Notes: generated from the letters alone by a model not told the origin. A stretch of DNA of 64,000 nt from Apostichopus japonicus (GCF_037975245.1 NC_092574.1:17399213-17463212); one strand, 5' to 3'. Positions 11,584 to 24,868 are shown, counted from the stretch's first letter. Translations and numbers: made by a program.

Positions 11584-12954
11584 TGTTAATGATGGTCGAT
11601 ACAAAAGAAACATTAATCAAAACTAAAATGAACGTTAACGTTAAGAAGAAGGAAAAACACCAGAAAAGGTCATACAAAATATTGTAGTTGTTTGAAGCAA
11701 ATGATTTAAACAGCTAGTATATTTTGTTCATAATTATATAACCTAAGTATAGTTATACATTTGTTCTATAATTTATGGAGTGACATTCATATACAAGGGA
11801 AATGGGAAAATTTGAATTCAATTTTTTTTTATCGACTTTGTGTACGCTACATTCCTTTGGCATCTTATCAGATATTGTGTCAGGCAGGGTTATAGCCACG
11901 CCGGCCGGCGGCGGCCGGTGGTAACCGCCACTCACGCCTGCCGGCCGGCATTGGAAGTGAATAAACAGTCCACCGGCCGGCACAAAAAATAGTAAAATGC
12001 TTGTGAAATACAACAAAAGTAACAAATTTATCTTTCCCTTGCCGTAAAACATGATAATAACGTCAGCTTTTTCTGTTATTTACCTTAAGCGGGCCCCTGG
12101 ACCCCCGGCCGTGAGATGCGAGAGCTTCGCTCGCTACGCTTCGCAAATTTATTTAACCAGCACTCACAATCTCCTAGCTATAACCCTGGTGTCAGGGTTT
12201 AGTTAACACTTTTACTTAGTCTGGCAAAATAAAACATGCACTAGGCTGGTTGAAAGTATATACACTATGGCGCGCCGTTTGCACTTGTCGTCGCAGAAAC
12301 TTACGTTATTGTCGCGGAAACTAAGGTTGCCGTCCTGGTTACTTCTGTGGTCGTCGCGGAAACTCAGATTGCCGTCGCGGAAATGTAATTTGAGGTTGAA
12401 CCCTTGTAAATATTGTATCTCGACTGATGAAACAAGTGATAGTGAGCAGTTTGTCTAGTATACATAGGCCTACTGCAAAAGTTTCCACGACGGCAACTTC
12501 TCGCGAAACGAAACGATGGTACAGACTAGGTGTCATAATACACAGTACCCTTACATTGTTAGTCAAGTGACTATAACCATGGAGCTATAAACAGATCCAT
12601 GCTGTAACTAGGCTGTTATCGTCACAGTTATTTTTTTTTAATAGGATATCTTAATTATTACTCGGCCGGACTTCAACTTTCCTTTGTTTACAGCGTGGCA
12701 AGAATACACGCAGCTGGTGTGTTAGTTCCATTAGCTCATGTTTCGCTTCTGTTTTCGTTGTGCTAGCCTGCATCCTCGTGTCTTCTCCTGTCGCCTTATT
12801 AATGTAATACTAATTTTAGTGTAATTAATTATATGATCAAGTTGTTAAGCTTCCTATATTAGTTTTATCCTTATATGATGTGCATCCTCTATTGGTGATG
12901 ATATTTGGGCTATTTTGTCCAGTTTATACTCATCTTTTTATTTAATTTCATATA
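11584..12954. other. Non-coding with CG-rich palindromic and short repeats
   Basis: A GC-rich patch at 11,900-11,985 holds repeated GCCGGCCGGC-type palindromes. At 12,285-12,385 a short unit like CCGTCGCGGAAACT is repeated about five times. The dispersed motif ACCATGGAGCTATAAACAGA occurs at about 12,576. No gene is supported. Confidence 0.45.
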
Positions 12955-13115
12955 GCACCGGAGTTAACCCATAGTCAACCCAGCAACCGCAGTTAACTTA
13001 ATCAACCTAGCACCGGAGTTAACCCAACAACCGCAGTTAACCCAGCAACAGCTCTCAACCAAGCAACCGTGGTTAACCCAGCAACAACAGTCAACCCAAC
13101 AACCGCAGGAAACCC
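12955..13115. repeat. Short minisatellite, AGTTAACCCAGCAACCGC type
   Basis: Roughly eight imperfect copies of an 18-20 bp unit (AGTTAACCCAGCAACCGC and variants such as AGTCAACCCAACAACCGC) lie in tandem. The copies are diverged. Confidence 0.7.
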
Positions 13116-13565
13116 GTGTTCTGTCGTTGTCTGTGCATGTGTGGGTGACAAGCTATACCCGCAACGTGATGTAAGTTTATGTGTATGCTAAGTTTATGGT
13201 TTCGTCAGGATGCGTGTTTGTTTCGTTTTCCATGGATTTATGCTTACTTTTGTCAAGTGATATTGTGTTTGTTTGTGTGTGTCGTCTAATGTATCATTTC
13301 ACATCGTTTATACTATGTATTCCCGGGGTCTCTATGTTATTCTTGTTATAATATATAGCTTCGCAGTGTATTATTTGTTATTAACTTTAATTTTGTTCAT
13401 TTCTTCCAGTTTCACCGTGCTTTTATTATGGCACAAATGCGAACTTAAAAGGGGTTAACCCGTCAAACGCTTCCTGGTTCGTTATTTAGAGATACACACA
13501 CAGTGACATAGCGTGTACATAGGCAATGCAATGTGTATATATCATAGGTCTAGCATGGTATAAAC

Positions 13566-14643
13566 GGGGTCTGCCCGATATTCATAAGGTCCGCTATTCA
13601 TAAGGGTCATAGTTCATAAGGTTCGTTATTCATAACGTGCATTTTTTTCGATAAAAAGGTTCGCTATTCATAATGGAAATAAAGGTTCGTTATTCATAAT
13701 AAAAAGGAACCATAATTCATAAGGTCCGGTATTCATAATGGAAACAAAGGTTCGATATTCATCATGGGCAAAACGGTTCGATATCCATAATGGACAAAAA
13801 GGGTCGTTATTCATAATAGAACAAAGGGTTCGTAATCCATAATAGACAAAAAGGTTCGTTATTCATAATAGGAAGAAAGGTCTTATATTCATAATGGAGC
13901 GAAGGGTCCGTTATTCATAATGGGAAAAAGGTTCGTTATTCATAATAGGAGAAAGGGTCCGATATTCATAATCGATCAAAGGGTTCGTAATCCATAATGT
14001 GAAAAAAGGTTCGTTATTCATAATAGGAGAGAAGTGCGTCATACAAATGCAAAAGACGTCCTCCATTTTCGCGGACTCCTATAGTGATCAACAAGTGGCC
14101 TCAACAGACTTTTTATTCGGGGGGGGGGGGGCACAACAGTCCTATGGGGGCACCACCAGATGGTAGCGGATGCATAATTTTGCAAAGAATATGAGCCACA
14201 CACTATCAAGATCATGCTTCACCTTACCCCCTGCAGCAAAACCTACATTTTCGACATATTAACGGCATGAACTTGTACGTTTCCTAAAGGGGGTCCCTTT
14301 CTTCATTGTGAATGATACCGAACCTTTTTGGCTAGGCTTATATTATGAATAACGGACCATTTGTTCCATTATGAATATCGAACCTTTTCTCCTTTTATGA
14401 ATAACGAACCTTTTTGTTTATTATGGATTACGAACCCTTTGCTCTATTATGAATATCGAACCCTTCGTCCTATTATGAATAACGAGCCTTTTCACCATTA
14501 TGAATATCGAACCCTTTTTACCAATTATGAACAACGAACCTTTTCCACCATTATGAATATCGAACCCTTTTACCAATTATGAACAACGAACTTCTTTTTT
14601 TTCCATGATGAATAAAGAACCTTATGAAGATCGGGCTGTCACC
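13566..14643. mobile_element. Foldback-like DNA element with opposed repeat arms
   Basis: A perfect 8-bp duplication GTATAAAC flanks the element at 13,558-13,565 and 14,644-14,651. The termini are inverted: left GGGGTCTGCCCGATATTCAT, right complement GGTGACAGCCCGATCTTCAT. The left arm (to about 14,035) is an imperfect ~26-bp tandem repeat with core GGTTCGTTATTCATAAT. The right arm (about 14,300-14,640) carries the same unit in reverse (ATTATGAATAACGAACC). A ~270-bp spacer with a G-run at about 14,120 separates them. It encodes no transposase. The 8-bp duplication fits hAT, P or Merlin types; the superfamily is not decided. Confidence 0.85.
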
Positions 14644-14651
14644 GTATAAAC

Positions 14652-15367
14652 TGTGTGAGTAAAATTGACCTACAATACATGGAGACTGTAATTGATGAGT
14701 CCGAACAACAATTAAATAGTAATAATTTATGAACGGATTATGAACGTATTGGAGATCTGTACAAAACATATCGAATAGTCACTCAAGACAGCTTATACGC
14801 ACGTGACCAAGGAACCGTGATCCATTCGATATTTTGCGAATTGGATGTAACGAAACTTTCGTTGTGAGTATAGCTTATACTTATTGTATGTTTCATGCTT
14901 CTACTAACCACAAATTATTCAACATACTAAGGGGCGTTATGATTTATTTCTTGTCGCCTAAGACGGTTCACTTAGTTGGTATGCCTATATGTAACCTTAA
15001 TAACCAGTGAAATGAGATGGTCAGTATTGCTAAATTTTTCACCCGCGGGATTGTATATTAGATATAGACGACCTCAGTTTACGTTTAGTTTTACTATATA
15101 TTATGTCATTGAAGCTGCAGCGCGCTTGTGTGATATATCAGAGTAGAGATTCGTTTGCAAAGGTACCGAACTTTACTTCAAACATTGGGAGCCTACATCA
15201 AGTAGTTGTCCACAGGAGTATTCCAACTTTATAATTTAAAACCTTTTGAGAAAAAGAACTTAAATAAATGTTTGGAAGAAAAAAATCTGTTCCGTAAGAG
15301 GATGCATCTTTCCATTATAGTTTTGTCGTAATCTTTATAAAGATGCAGTGTGCACATTCTGCTTGTT
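14652..15367. other. Non-coding, no gene seen
   Basis: AT-rich sequence between two mobile-element remnants. I see no coding or RNA signal. Confidence 0.4.
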
Positions 15368-15412
15368 ATACCATGGAGCTATAAACAGTTTATAGCTCCA
15401 TGGTTATACTGA
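15368..15412. repeat. Near-perfect palindrome CCATGGAGCTATAAACAG
   Basis: The left half ATACCATGGAGCTATAAAC is followed immediately by its inverse GTTTATAGCTCCATGGTTAT. The same half-sequence occurs at about 12,576, 21,240 and 34,487, so it looks like the terminal repeat of a short DNA element collapsed into a palindrome. Confidence 0.65.
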
Positions 15413-15494
15413 TAATTCTTGTCATTTTGTGGGGACTGGTTTCAGTGTCAACGTTGTTTGGCGTAGAACCCCGCCAACGAATTAATGTAAATAG

Positions 15495-15785
15495 TCCGGG
15501 TGCGTTGGCCGAGTAGATAAAGGCGGTGGCATTTGAAGCAATGAAGCTTAGCAATCGGGAGGTTCGGGGTTCGATTTCCGGCCGGGTCATAGTAAGGTGG
15601 GTTTTTTCATCCAAGAGCAATCTATGGTTTTCCCATTTGAAATGACTTCTAAATTGAAAAGATTCCAAATTTGAGTTAAAATGAACTGGAAGCCACCCGC
15701 CGTGTTAGTTGTAATCCATATGCCCTTGCGGGTTTCTCCCACATTTGTGGTCGCTTAAGCGTCGTTAACTGCTGATGGTTATTGT
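15495..15785 (+). mobile_element. tRNA-derived SINE
   Basis: Type II tRNA-like (Ser/Leu-type) head: A box TGGCCGAGTAGATAAAGG at about 15,505 and B box GGTTCGATTTC at about 15,568, 63 bp apart, as expected for a tRNA with a long variable arm. The head is followed by a ~200-bp unrelated body and a weak (TTAT)/(ATT)-like tail near 15,780-15,795. No anticodon arm of a functional tRNA could be drawn with confidence, so this is a SINE and not a tRNA gene. Confidence 0.75.
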
Positions 15786-16437
15786 TATTAATTTATCACT
15801 ATAAGCTGTGCCAGAGATGTTCCTTTTCTTAATAATGTAGGGAAATGAGTGTAGGAAATGTCGTGTCTAGTATATTGACACTGCACAAAAGTCACATTCA
15901 ATGGATGTCAACACGTGTTGAATTGTCAAAGACTATATATCTGACCAATTTATAAAAATGTATTTATGTTTAAATATTACCTTGATTGTTAGCATCTGGC
16001 CATGATACCCAATGTTAGTCCAGGCTAACATATGAGGTTTTATATACCAGCTTACCTATTTGATTTAGTACAGACTATTAAACATAATGGGAGATGGAAT
16101 ATCTAATTTGGGGCTAACGTATTGGAATAGTATATACCGCTATAGTGACATTGACATTTGTAAGGCTCAGAGATTGTGAATTGGAAGTTGATGTCTTTGC
16201 GGTTCACTATAGCTATATATAGCTTGTCAGTTGAGACATCCAGTTGAGAGTCGATGCGTAAATTTCCTGATTTTACATTTGCGGAGGTCCGAGGAGCGCG
16301 GCTCCTTGGAGATTTGAGAACCAAGATAAGAGGTTCGAGATTATTCGAGAACAGTTTTGTCAATATTTCTACAGGGCGTTGGTGTATGCCGTAATATTAG
16401 ACTATTAGTGTAAATCAATTAGTAAAATAAATTAGTA
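15786..16437. other. Non-coding, no gene seen
   Basis: AT-rich sequence leading into the 18-bp satellite. No convincing reading frame. Confidence 0.4.
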
Positions 16438-17970
16438 GTGGCAAACGCACACGTTGTGGAAAATTCATTACTTGTTGCAAACCTTTTGCTTGTGGCAAAC
16501 TCATTGATTGTGGCAAACCCATTGCTTGGGGCAACCCATTGCTTGGGGCAAACCATTGCTTGTGGCAAACTCATTGATTGTGGCAAACTCATTGCTTGTG
16601 GCAAACTCATTGCTTGGGGCAAACCCATTGCTTGGAGCAAACCCATTGCTTGTGGCAAACCCATTGCTTGTGGCAAACTCATTGATTGTGGCAAACTCAT
16701 TGATTGTGGCAAACTCATTGATTGTGGCAAACTCATTGCTTGGGGCAAACTCATTGCTTGGGGCAAACTCATTGCTTGTGGCAAACCCATTGTTTGGGGC
16801 AAACCCATTGCTTGGGGCAAACCCATTGCTTGTGGCAAACCCATTGCTTGTGGCAAACCCATTGCTTGTGTCAAACCCATTGCTTGTGGCAAACTCATTG
16901 ATTGTGGCAAACTCATTGATTGTGGCAAACTCATTGATTGTGGCAAACTCATTGCTTGGGCAAACTCATTGCTTGTGGCAAACCCATTGCTTGTGACAAA
17001 CCCATTGCTTGTGGCAACCCCATTGATTGTGGCAAACTCGTTGCTTGTGGCAAACTCATTGCTTGTGGCAAACTCATTGCTTGCAGCAAACTCATTACTT
17101 GAGGCAAACTCATTGCTTGTATAGCAAACCTATTGCTTGTATATAGCAAATTCATTGCTTATAGCAAACTCATTGCTTGAGGCAAACCCAATGCTTGGGG
17201 CAAACCCATTGCTTGGGGCAAACCCATTGCTTGTGGCAAACCCATTGCTTGTGGCAAACTCATTGATTGTGGCAAACTCATTGATTGTGGCAAACTCATT
17301 GATTGTGGCAAACTCATTGCTTGGGCAAACTCTTTGCTTGTGGCAAACCCATTGCTTGTGGCAACCCCATTGATTGTGGCAATCTCGTTGCTTGTGGCAA
17401 ACTCATTGCTTGCAGCAAACTCATTACTTGAGGCAAACCCATTGCTTGTGGCAAACTCATTGATTGTGGCAAACTCATTGATTGTGGCAAACTCATTGCT
17501 TGGCCAAACTCATTGCTTGTGGCAAACCCATTGCTTGTGGCAACCCCATTGCTTGTGGCAAACTCGTTGCTTGTGGCAAACTCATTGCTTGTGGCAAACT
17601 CATTGCTTGCAGCAAACTCATTACTTGAGGCAAACCCATTGCTTGTGGCAAACTCATTGATTGTGGCAAACTCATTGATTGTGGCAAACTCATTGATTGT
17701 GGCAAACTCATTGCTTGGCCAAACTCATTGCTTGTGGCAAACCCATTGCTTGTGGCAAACCCATTGCTTGTGGCAACCCATTGATTGTGGCAAACTCGTT
17801 GCTTGTGGCAAACTCATTGCTTGTGGCAAACTCATTGCTTGCAGCAAACTCATTGCTTGTGGCAAACCCATTGCTTGTAGTTTGTAGCAAACCTATTGCT
17901 TGTATCTACCAAACTCATTGCTTTTAGCAAACTCATTGCTTGAGGCAAACTCATTGCTTGTGGCAAACGA
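16438..17970. repeat. 18-bp satellite array with higher-order structure
   Basis: About 85 copies of an 18-bp unit, consensus CAAACTCATTGCTTGTGG. Two frequent alternatives are CTCATT versus CCCATT and GCTTG versus GATTG. Because 18 is a multiple of three, all frames stay open on both strands, giving spurious long ORFs. Blocks of two to four GATTG units recur near 16,690, 16,900, 17,265, 17,460 and 17,655. The marker GCTTGGCCAAACTC recurs near 17,493 and 17,712, so multi-unit blocks of roughly 200 bp have been duplicated. Confidence 0.95.
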
Positions 17971-19114
<1,144 letters not shown>

Positions 19115-19122
19115 GTGGTGGA

Positions 19123-20222
19123 CAGTGGCGGCGGAACCGGGGGGGGGGGGGCTTGGGGGGCTCAGCCCCCCAATGAAAAAGTTGAGGGGGCAAATGCATG
19201 ATAAGCCCCCCAATATTTACCAAGGCTCCGAAACGTGCATCTGCCCATTTTTCAATGCATACTTGTCGATCTGTCCGATGCACACGTATACTATATAGGT
19301 GTAATAATTTTAGTAATTGCTGGGGGACCCTCGGCCCGTCCCCTGGCTATAGACCACATTGTCACCCCAACCGCGTCTTCACGCCCCGTGAAAAGTGGAA
19401 GCAGTGAGTGTGAGTACCAGTAAGCGTAACACAACTTCGTCTTAGGCCAATGACTTGCCTCATTTCAGCCAGTTCTCCAACATCCCTTTACTTAGTGGCG
19501 GAGCGTCCATATATACAGTCAGGGGGGCGGATGCCCCCCCCCCCCCACCCTTAAAAGACTCATATGGACTGCTGGAGCCCTTTTCAGGTTTTCACTATAC
19601 TTTTTACTTATTCGCTATTATTGACTATGTTATTGCGCTCTCATATACCTATTGACATTTGTCATATTCTGTTGGTGTAATTTTCCGACAAAATGGCGAC
19701 GACACCTATTTATTCTCCGTTTATCTGCAAATTAGCAAGACCCGGAAAGGGTCATTTCCTGCAATCTAGGGAGTATCTTTACTCAAAATTTTTCTGTACG
19801 CTCTGCGCCAACCTGTTGTGGCCATCCGCTTAGATAGTGTCGAAAGCGCCCCTACAGACCATTCTTGCCCCCCCCCCGACCAATACCCCTAGCTCCGCCA
19901 CTGCCCTTACTACACTCAAAAACGTCTTTGCGAGTACACTACGAGTATAATAGCTACTCTCTTAAAACACCATCGAATATACAAATTACAATGTTTTTAC
20001 AGATTTTTACGTGCAATCTGAGAAATTGCAGACTTGAGACCCATATTTTAGGGCTAGGTATTCGCAGCATAAAACACTCGGGAAGTGCCGTTTCCGGCCA
20101 TCTGAGGGTTTGAAATAACCCAAAATTTTCTTGTACGCTCCGCGCCAACCAATGGTGGCGCTCCGCTTAGATAGTCTCCACACATTAGCCCCCCCAATCA
20201 TTTTTCCGTTCCGCCGCGCCTG
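19123..20222. mobile_element. hAT-type non-autonomous element with perfect 8-bp TSD
   Basis: The 8-bp duplication GTGGTGGA at 19,115-19,122 and 20,223-20,230 is exact. Ends: left CAGTGGCGGCGGAACC, right complement CAGGCGCGGCGGAACGG. A G-run follows the left end directly and a C-run lies near the right end. The minus strand carries the shared internal module (complement of 20,070-20,185: GGTTGGCGCGGAGCGTACAA, then AGATGGCCGGAAACGGCAC). A younger element is inserted at 19,493-19,903. No transposase is present, so mobility would need a helper. Confidence 0.88.
19493..19903. mobile_element. Nested hAT-type element, 411 bp
   Basis: Inserted inside the 19,123-20,222 element. Target duplication CCTTTACT (19,485-19,492) versus CCCTTACT (19,904-19,911) matches at 7 of 8 bases. 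Ends: TAGTGGCGGAGC on the left and GCTCCGCCACTG on the right, inverted. A C-run of about 14 bases lies 40-50 bp inside the left end. It contains a diverged copy of the shared module on the minus strand (about 19,745-19,845). Confidence 0.8.
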
Positions 20223-20230
20223 GTGGTGGA

Positions 20231-22332
20231 GTGCGATCTGGGATTTGTTTCGTTTGCACATTCAGTTGCCAACGGTAAATTTTTATCAGATGCGATTAAA
20301 TTTTTAATTAAGTATGTCACTTTTGTGAGACTTATAAACTCATAAAGATAACAATTGTACGAAGAAATTTAGGTTAAAATGTTCTCATCAACGGAAGTTT
20401 TATCGCTAAATATGTACGTTGTGTTGCGAATCTGTCAAATATTCTTTAACAATTACCTAAAAAACATAAAATGAATATGTTTGAGGTGCATAATATGTTC
20501 GCTTTTTCGAAACCGTTGCGGTTGCACGAGGCTTACAGAACTTATACGTTAGACAATTTAAATAGCGTTTAGGCTATACTATAGCCGTTATAATGATATT
20601 ATAATAGCTGTTATAATGATATTAAACTCTATGATAACATATACACAATCATGACTGCACACAGGTTTTAGCCACTCAACGTCTTTTATAGATCGATTGT
20701 AAAGACAAATACTGTCAAAACAAAACTTCTATAAAAAAATACCGCATGCAGTTTAAAATACCGAATCTGTTGGCTTCATCGCGTTAAAGTTCCATTATGC
20801 ATCAAGCATTATAAACACGAACTAACCGATCCCTAAAGCTCTACCATCGTTTATGTTTATAATACTATCAGGTAGTAAACAATCACCCAATCGTGACGAT
20901 GCACCCCTCCCGCCCCCCTCATAAAATTGTTTTTTATTTGGGGGGGGACATTCAGAGATGGAGAGAATGAATTATTTGAGACAAAGCAAAATGTCCCGTT
21001 CTCTTTACGTTATTGTCTTTGGTCGAGATGATGAAAGTATAAGTCCGATCAATATGTCCATCTCGACCTAAAACAAGAACAAAGAACGGGACATCTGGCT
21101 AAATTTTTCATTCTCTCGAGCTCTTCGAATGGGCCAATCTATTGGCAAAAAATGAGTAACCATCTTGATTGTGGTTATTTAATATATAATCAATCATCAT
21201 AACATTATTCTTTCCATTGTCGTACCATGGAGCCATGGTCGTACCATGGAGCTATCTGTTTATAGTTCCATGGTCGAACGTATCGGAATTGACAGTCATG
21301 AAATGACAAACTGTAACTGGCGAAATTATTGAAGTAAAGAATGTTTGGAGCGTAACCAAAGGAACGGTTGAGCTGCAGGGATCAATTGAAACATGCTGCA
21401 AAGTTGAGCCCATTCTGTAACACGGACGTTGATTAAGTATAAGGTCAGTACGCCCATGTACTGTGTTACAATATAGTTTGTATAAATCTCCTGATTTACA
21501 TATGAATATTGGATTTGTAATATTATGATTACATATCTTTCCTCGTGCATTTTTTTAATAATACAAACCCAGGGGCGGACCCAGGAGGGGTAGGGAGAGA
21601 GGGGGAAGGGAATGATTTTTGGAGCAAACTCCTAAGTAGAAAGGTCTGGAAGTCCTTCTCGGGAAAAACATGAACACTCTTAGGCGCGAAATGGTGCATT
21701 CTGGGGTCATTGTGGGCTATAATTAATGTAATAATGTTTTTTATATAAATATCACACGTTTGTTTTCATTTTGTTTTAAGAAGAAAAAAAGAACTGAAAA
21801 GCAATTAAATTTCAGTTCTGTTTAATGACTAGCAATTTTATGACCAGCATTTTAATGACCAGCAGTCGTCGAGCAATTTTATAGTCGGATCTCTAAAAAC
21901 CAGCACTACACATATACACTGAAAATAACATATTGACAGAGTTTTTTCTTAGGTTCGTCGTGCTGCATCAATTTGTTTTCAGTTTTTACTGCTTTTCTAT
22001 TCTACTTAACCAAGCATGTCCGCATGCCGTGTTATGCCTATATCCATCACATGGACAGATTTTCAGATTCAGTTTCAGTTTCAGCTTATTTTCTCCACAT
22101 CACCTCCGTGAGGTATAAGAGACATTTACATGGTACATTTCAAAAACAATCCAGAGATTATTACAAATGACAAATAACATATAACTTAAGAACATAAGGA
22201 GTAAAGAGGAAAGCGAAAAAAGGATTTAACGTCCCTTCTACTTATTTTGACGAGGGAAAAAACCCAACTTTTTCAGCTCTATTTCCACACTGATAAAGCT
22301 TTCCGACATGTGTTTTTTTGTTTTGATTCTTT
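20231..22332. other. Non-coding with transposon remnants
   Basis: No gene is supported. At 21,225-21,275 the CCATGGAGCTATAAACAG motif recurs as an imperfect palindrome. A solo hAT-type left end CAGGGGCGGACCCAGGAGG starts at 21,570. The TTCAGATTCAGTTTCAGTTT run with following sequence at 22,062-22,200 resembles the 3' tail of a minus-strand LINE. Confidence 0.4.
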
Positions 22333-22374
22333 TTGCGAAAATTGAGTGGCTCCTATATAGTTCTAGTTTATATG

Positions 22375-22650
22375 CTATCCACAATAAGCTCTGTTTTGTA
22401 CGTAAAACAATATGACGGATCGTATCGCGGACAAGGCTATCTAACTATTGGATATTGGAAACAAATCCGTTCCATCAATGAAGTCCAAATTATAAATACC
22501 TATTTCACGCAGAAGTTCTGTGGTTCCGATGAGAATAAAAGTTATAACCCTTGGAAACCCCCTTCTATATCAACTCAAAAATCAACTCAAAAAATTCATT
22601 ATACTGCAAAAGATATCAAAGATGCAGTTTTGGTTCATTTAAATGACTGA
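22375..22650 (+). pseudogene. Unassigned open frame, possible gene fragment
   Basis: An open plus-strand frame runs from about 22,333 to a TGA at 22,648. It lacks an ATG near its beginning; the first Met codon is at about 22,372. It reads YDGSYRGQGYLTIGYWKQI and further on TYFTQKFCGSDENKSYNPW. The sequence looks protein-like but I do not recognise it. It could be a degraded exon or a retroelement fragment. It lies just before a LINE 3' end on the other strand. Confidence 0.25.
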
Positions 22651-22767
22651 TGAAATTATTGTATCATGAGAATGAAATTTGCGAACCACATTTTGTTGCT
22701 GGTTTGGTTTTCGAATATTTCAAACACGGAGCACTGGCTATTTTGGTTATAGGCTTAGTTGTTGTGA

Positions 22768-23330
22768 GTAAGTAAGTAAGTAAGTAAAACTTTATTGCTC
22801 CAAATAAGGAAATTAGTGTCTCGCACATAAAAGTTCAAAACAGTACAAAAATAAATGAGCATAGGAAAATACAACAGAATATATATATATACAGATGGAG
22901 ATTAAAGAATAAGAATGAAAAACAGTAAGACAAGGACAGGATAAAAGAGTATTGCAACAGCCTAGCGACGTAAGTTGACATTGAAAAGTTTGATTGCACG
23001 GGGAGTGAACGAGTTACGATAGCGATTAGTTCTCGTGTACGGCTGTCTCAGTCTGCCACTGCCTCTGTTAATTACATTGTCATTAAGATAACAGTGAAGG
23101 GGGTGGCACCAGTCATTCCAAACTGAATCTAGCTTTGTTTGAAGCAGTGACTGGTACACCGAGTCGACTGTATGCTGTTGACCTCCAATGACTCCCCCAG
23201 CTTTTCTAATTATGTGATCGATACGGTCCTTCTCGACTTTAGTGACATCGAGAAGGACCGATGTGACGTATACCTTGCAACATACATAGCTGCTCCGAAC
23301 ATGTAAACGAACCAGCCAGTTGACTGAGGG
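22768..23330 (-). mobile_element. LINE 3' fragment (CR1/L2-like reverse transcriptase C-terminus)
   Basis: On the minus strand a frame runs from about 23,330 to the stop at 22,962. It contains VEKDRIDHIIRKAGGVIGG, then QSLLQTKLDSVWNDWCHPLH and RTNRYRNSFTPRAIKLFN. This is the typical C-terminal end of non-LTR retrotransposon polyproteins, with basic 'R(Y/F)RNSF.P.AI.L.N' spacing. It is followed by a short 3' UTR ending in AATAAAGTTTTACTTACTTA, a (TTAC)n tail typical of such LINEs. The element is 5'-truncated. Confidence 0.85.
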
Positions 23331-24868
23331 CCTGAGACGTGTAGTTTCACTGTTCAGCTAAGGCGCATTCCATTTTCGTTTCATCTTTGTGCAGCGGCTA
23401 TGACCAGTTTCAAATATATATACCTTCTTATTTATGGGTCGTTTAGATAACACACTCCCATGAATTTACTGTGCCAAAATAAGAACCCAAATTGAAGGTG
23501 ATGATTGGCTAAAATCGCTAACCTTAAACACCCAGTCGTTCAAAAAAGTTGAAGGCAGTATAGTATTTAAGTACGGCAACAGAGCAAATGTAGAGTCAGC
23601 CTCGAATTGATAGCTTGCAAGAATTTAGCGCTGGGCTCTTGAAAATGCAGGGTCCGTGGCATATCCTACTTTGGCTACTAGGTTAATATCTATATATAAA
23701 TAGATATATATATATAGATATAAATATATATTTATAAATATATATCAAAAAGATTCAGTTGTTCACTTCCTGCTGCAAAAGTGCTCAATACATAAAAGTA
23801 GAGTACATTACATAGTATACCTATACGGTAACTTACAGCATGATGTTTTCTAGAGTTTCATGACTGCGCGGCGATCATTAGATAATTCTATGACTATATA
23901 TATACATATCTTAACGTAACAAACTATAGACAGTCATACACGAAGGATACATTCGATCGAGATATTTTTGGCCTTCCATTGAAGTATGACCTTTCTATGT
24001 TAATCCCTGATCTTTACGCAAAAGAACATCACACAAGATGATAAAAAATATGTATTTTATTATTATTATATCCATATGGTCAATTTATTCTTTACAAAGT
24101 GATGAACTTATCTATAACAGCATTAATACTTTCTAAATGTGTTTTCTTTTCAATTCCAAGTTGACACCGGAAATACATAATTGATCATATTCGTTCATGG
24201 AAATAACATTAAGACAATTTCTAACGACTCTAAGTGAAAAGCGATTCATTAATATGTTTGAATTCATAACATTTTCGAGGAACGACTGTCATCCATATAT
24301 AGAGGGAATAGTTCCAAATTAAGTCACTATTGGGAAATTATAAAAACGAACTCGTTGAACAACTGAGGTGATGCTATGGTTGAATTAGTTGGGCGGGCAA
24401 GAAATTAAAACAAATTTAAGCATTTTGAAGTTATTGTTTATCGACTGGTTATATCACGTTAATCGTCTTTGTTTCTTAGAATTAATTAAATTAATTAAGA
24501 TTAATCAATACACCGTTAGATGCTGGTCAGAATTATATGTGGATGTCGAGAGTTTAAAATGTTATCACTACTTGAAGAATAAGCTTATTGTCTACCAGTG
24601 AGAGCAAGATGGATGTAAATACTTCACAAACAGGCCTTAATGATAAGCGGGATGTGTTCTTATTTCGTCCCAAAACTATATATATATAATAAAAAAATAA
24701 ATGGTATACAAATTTATTTTTTATACATCATTACTCAGAGTTTGATCTCAAAATAGTTGAAATTTCTGTACTTTTAATTCTTAAATGTTATTATTTTTTT
24801 TCAGTTTGATGACGTATCAGTTCCATATTTTTTAACTGAAGTTTGGCTTTTTTTAGTGATTATTCGTT
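23331..24868. other. Upstream region of the channel gene, non-coding
   Basis: AT-rich sequence with palindromic ATATAT stretches at 23,690-23,750. No promoter element could be assigned with confidence. A T-rich stretch precedes the ATG at 24,869. Confidence 0.4.

Noticed and set aside
15495-15585. A functional tRNA-Ser or tRNA-Leu gene
   Set aside because: A and B boxes are present, but the acceptor stem and anticodon arm do not pair convincingly, and a SINE body follows.
16419-17927. Several long overlapping ORFs on both strands (LIACGK and LPQAM-type repeats)
   Set aside because: They are translations of the 18-bp satellite, open in every frame because the unit length is a multiple of three and lacks stops.
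16438-17970. CRISPR-like regular repeats
   Set aside because: The repeats are directly adjacent with no unique spacers, and the genome is eukaryotic.
19954-20148. ORF reading ARSVQENFGLF...RWPETALPE as a gene
   Set aside because: Lies wholly inside the repeat module of a hAT-type element and recurs in other copies with stops and indels; noted as a finding but not called a gene.
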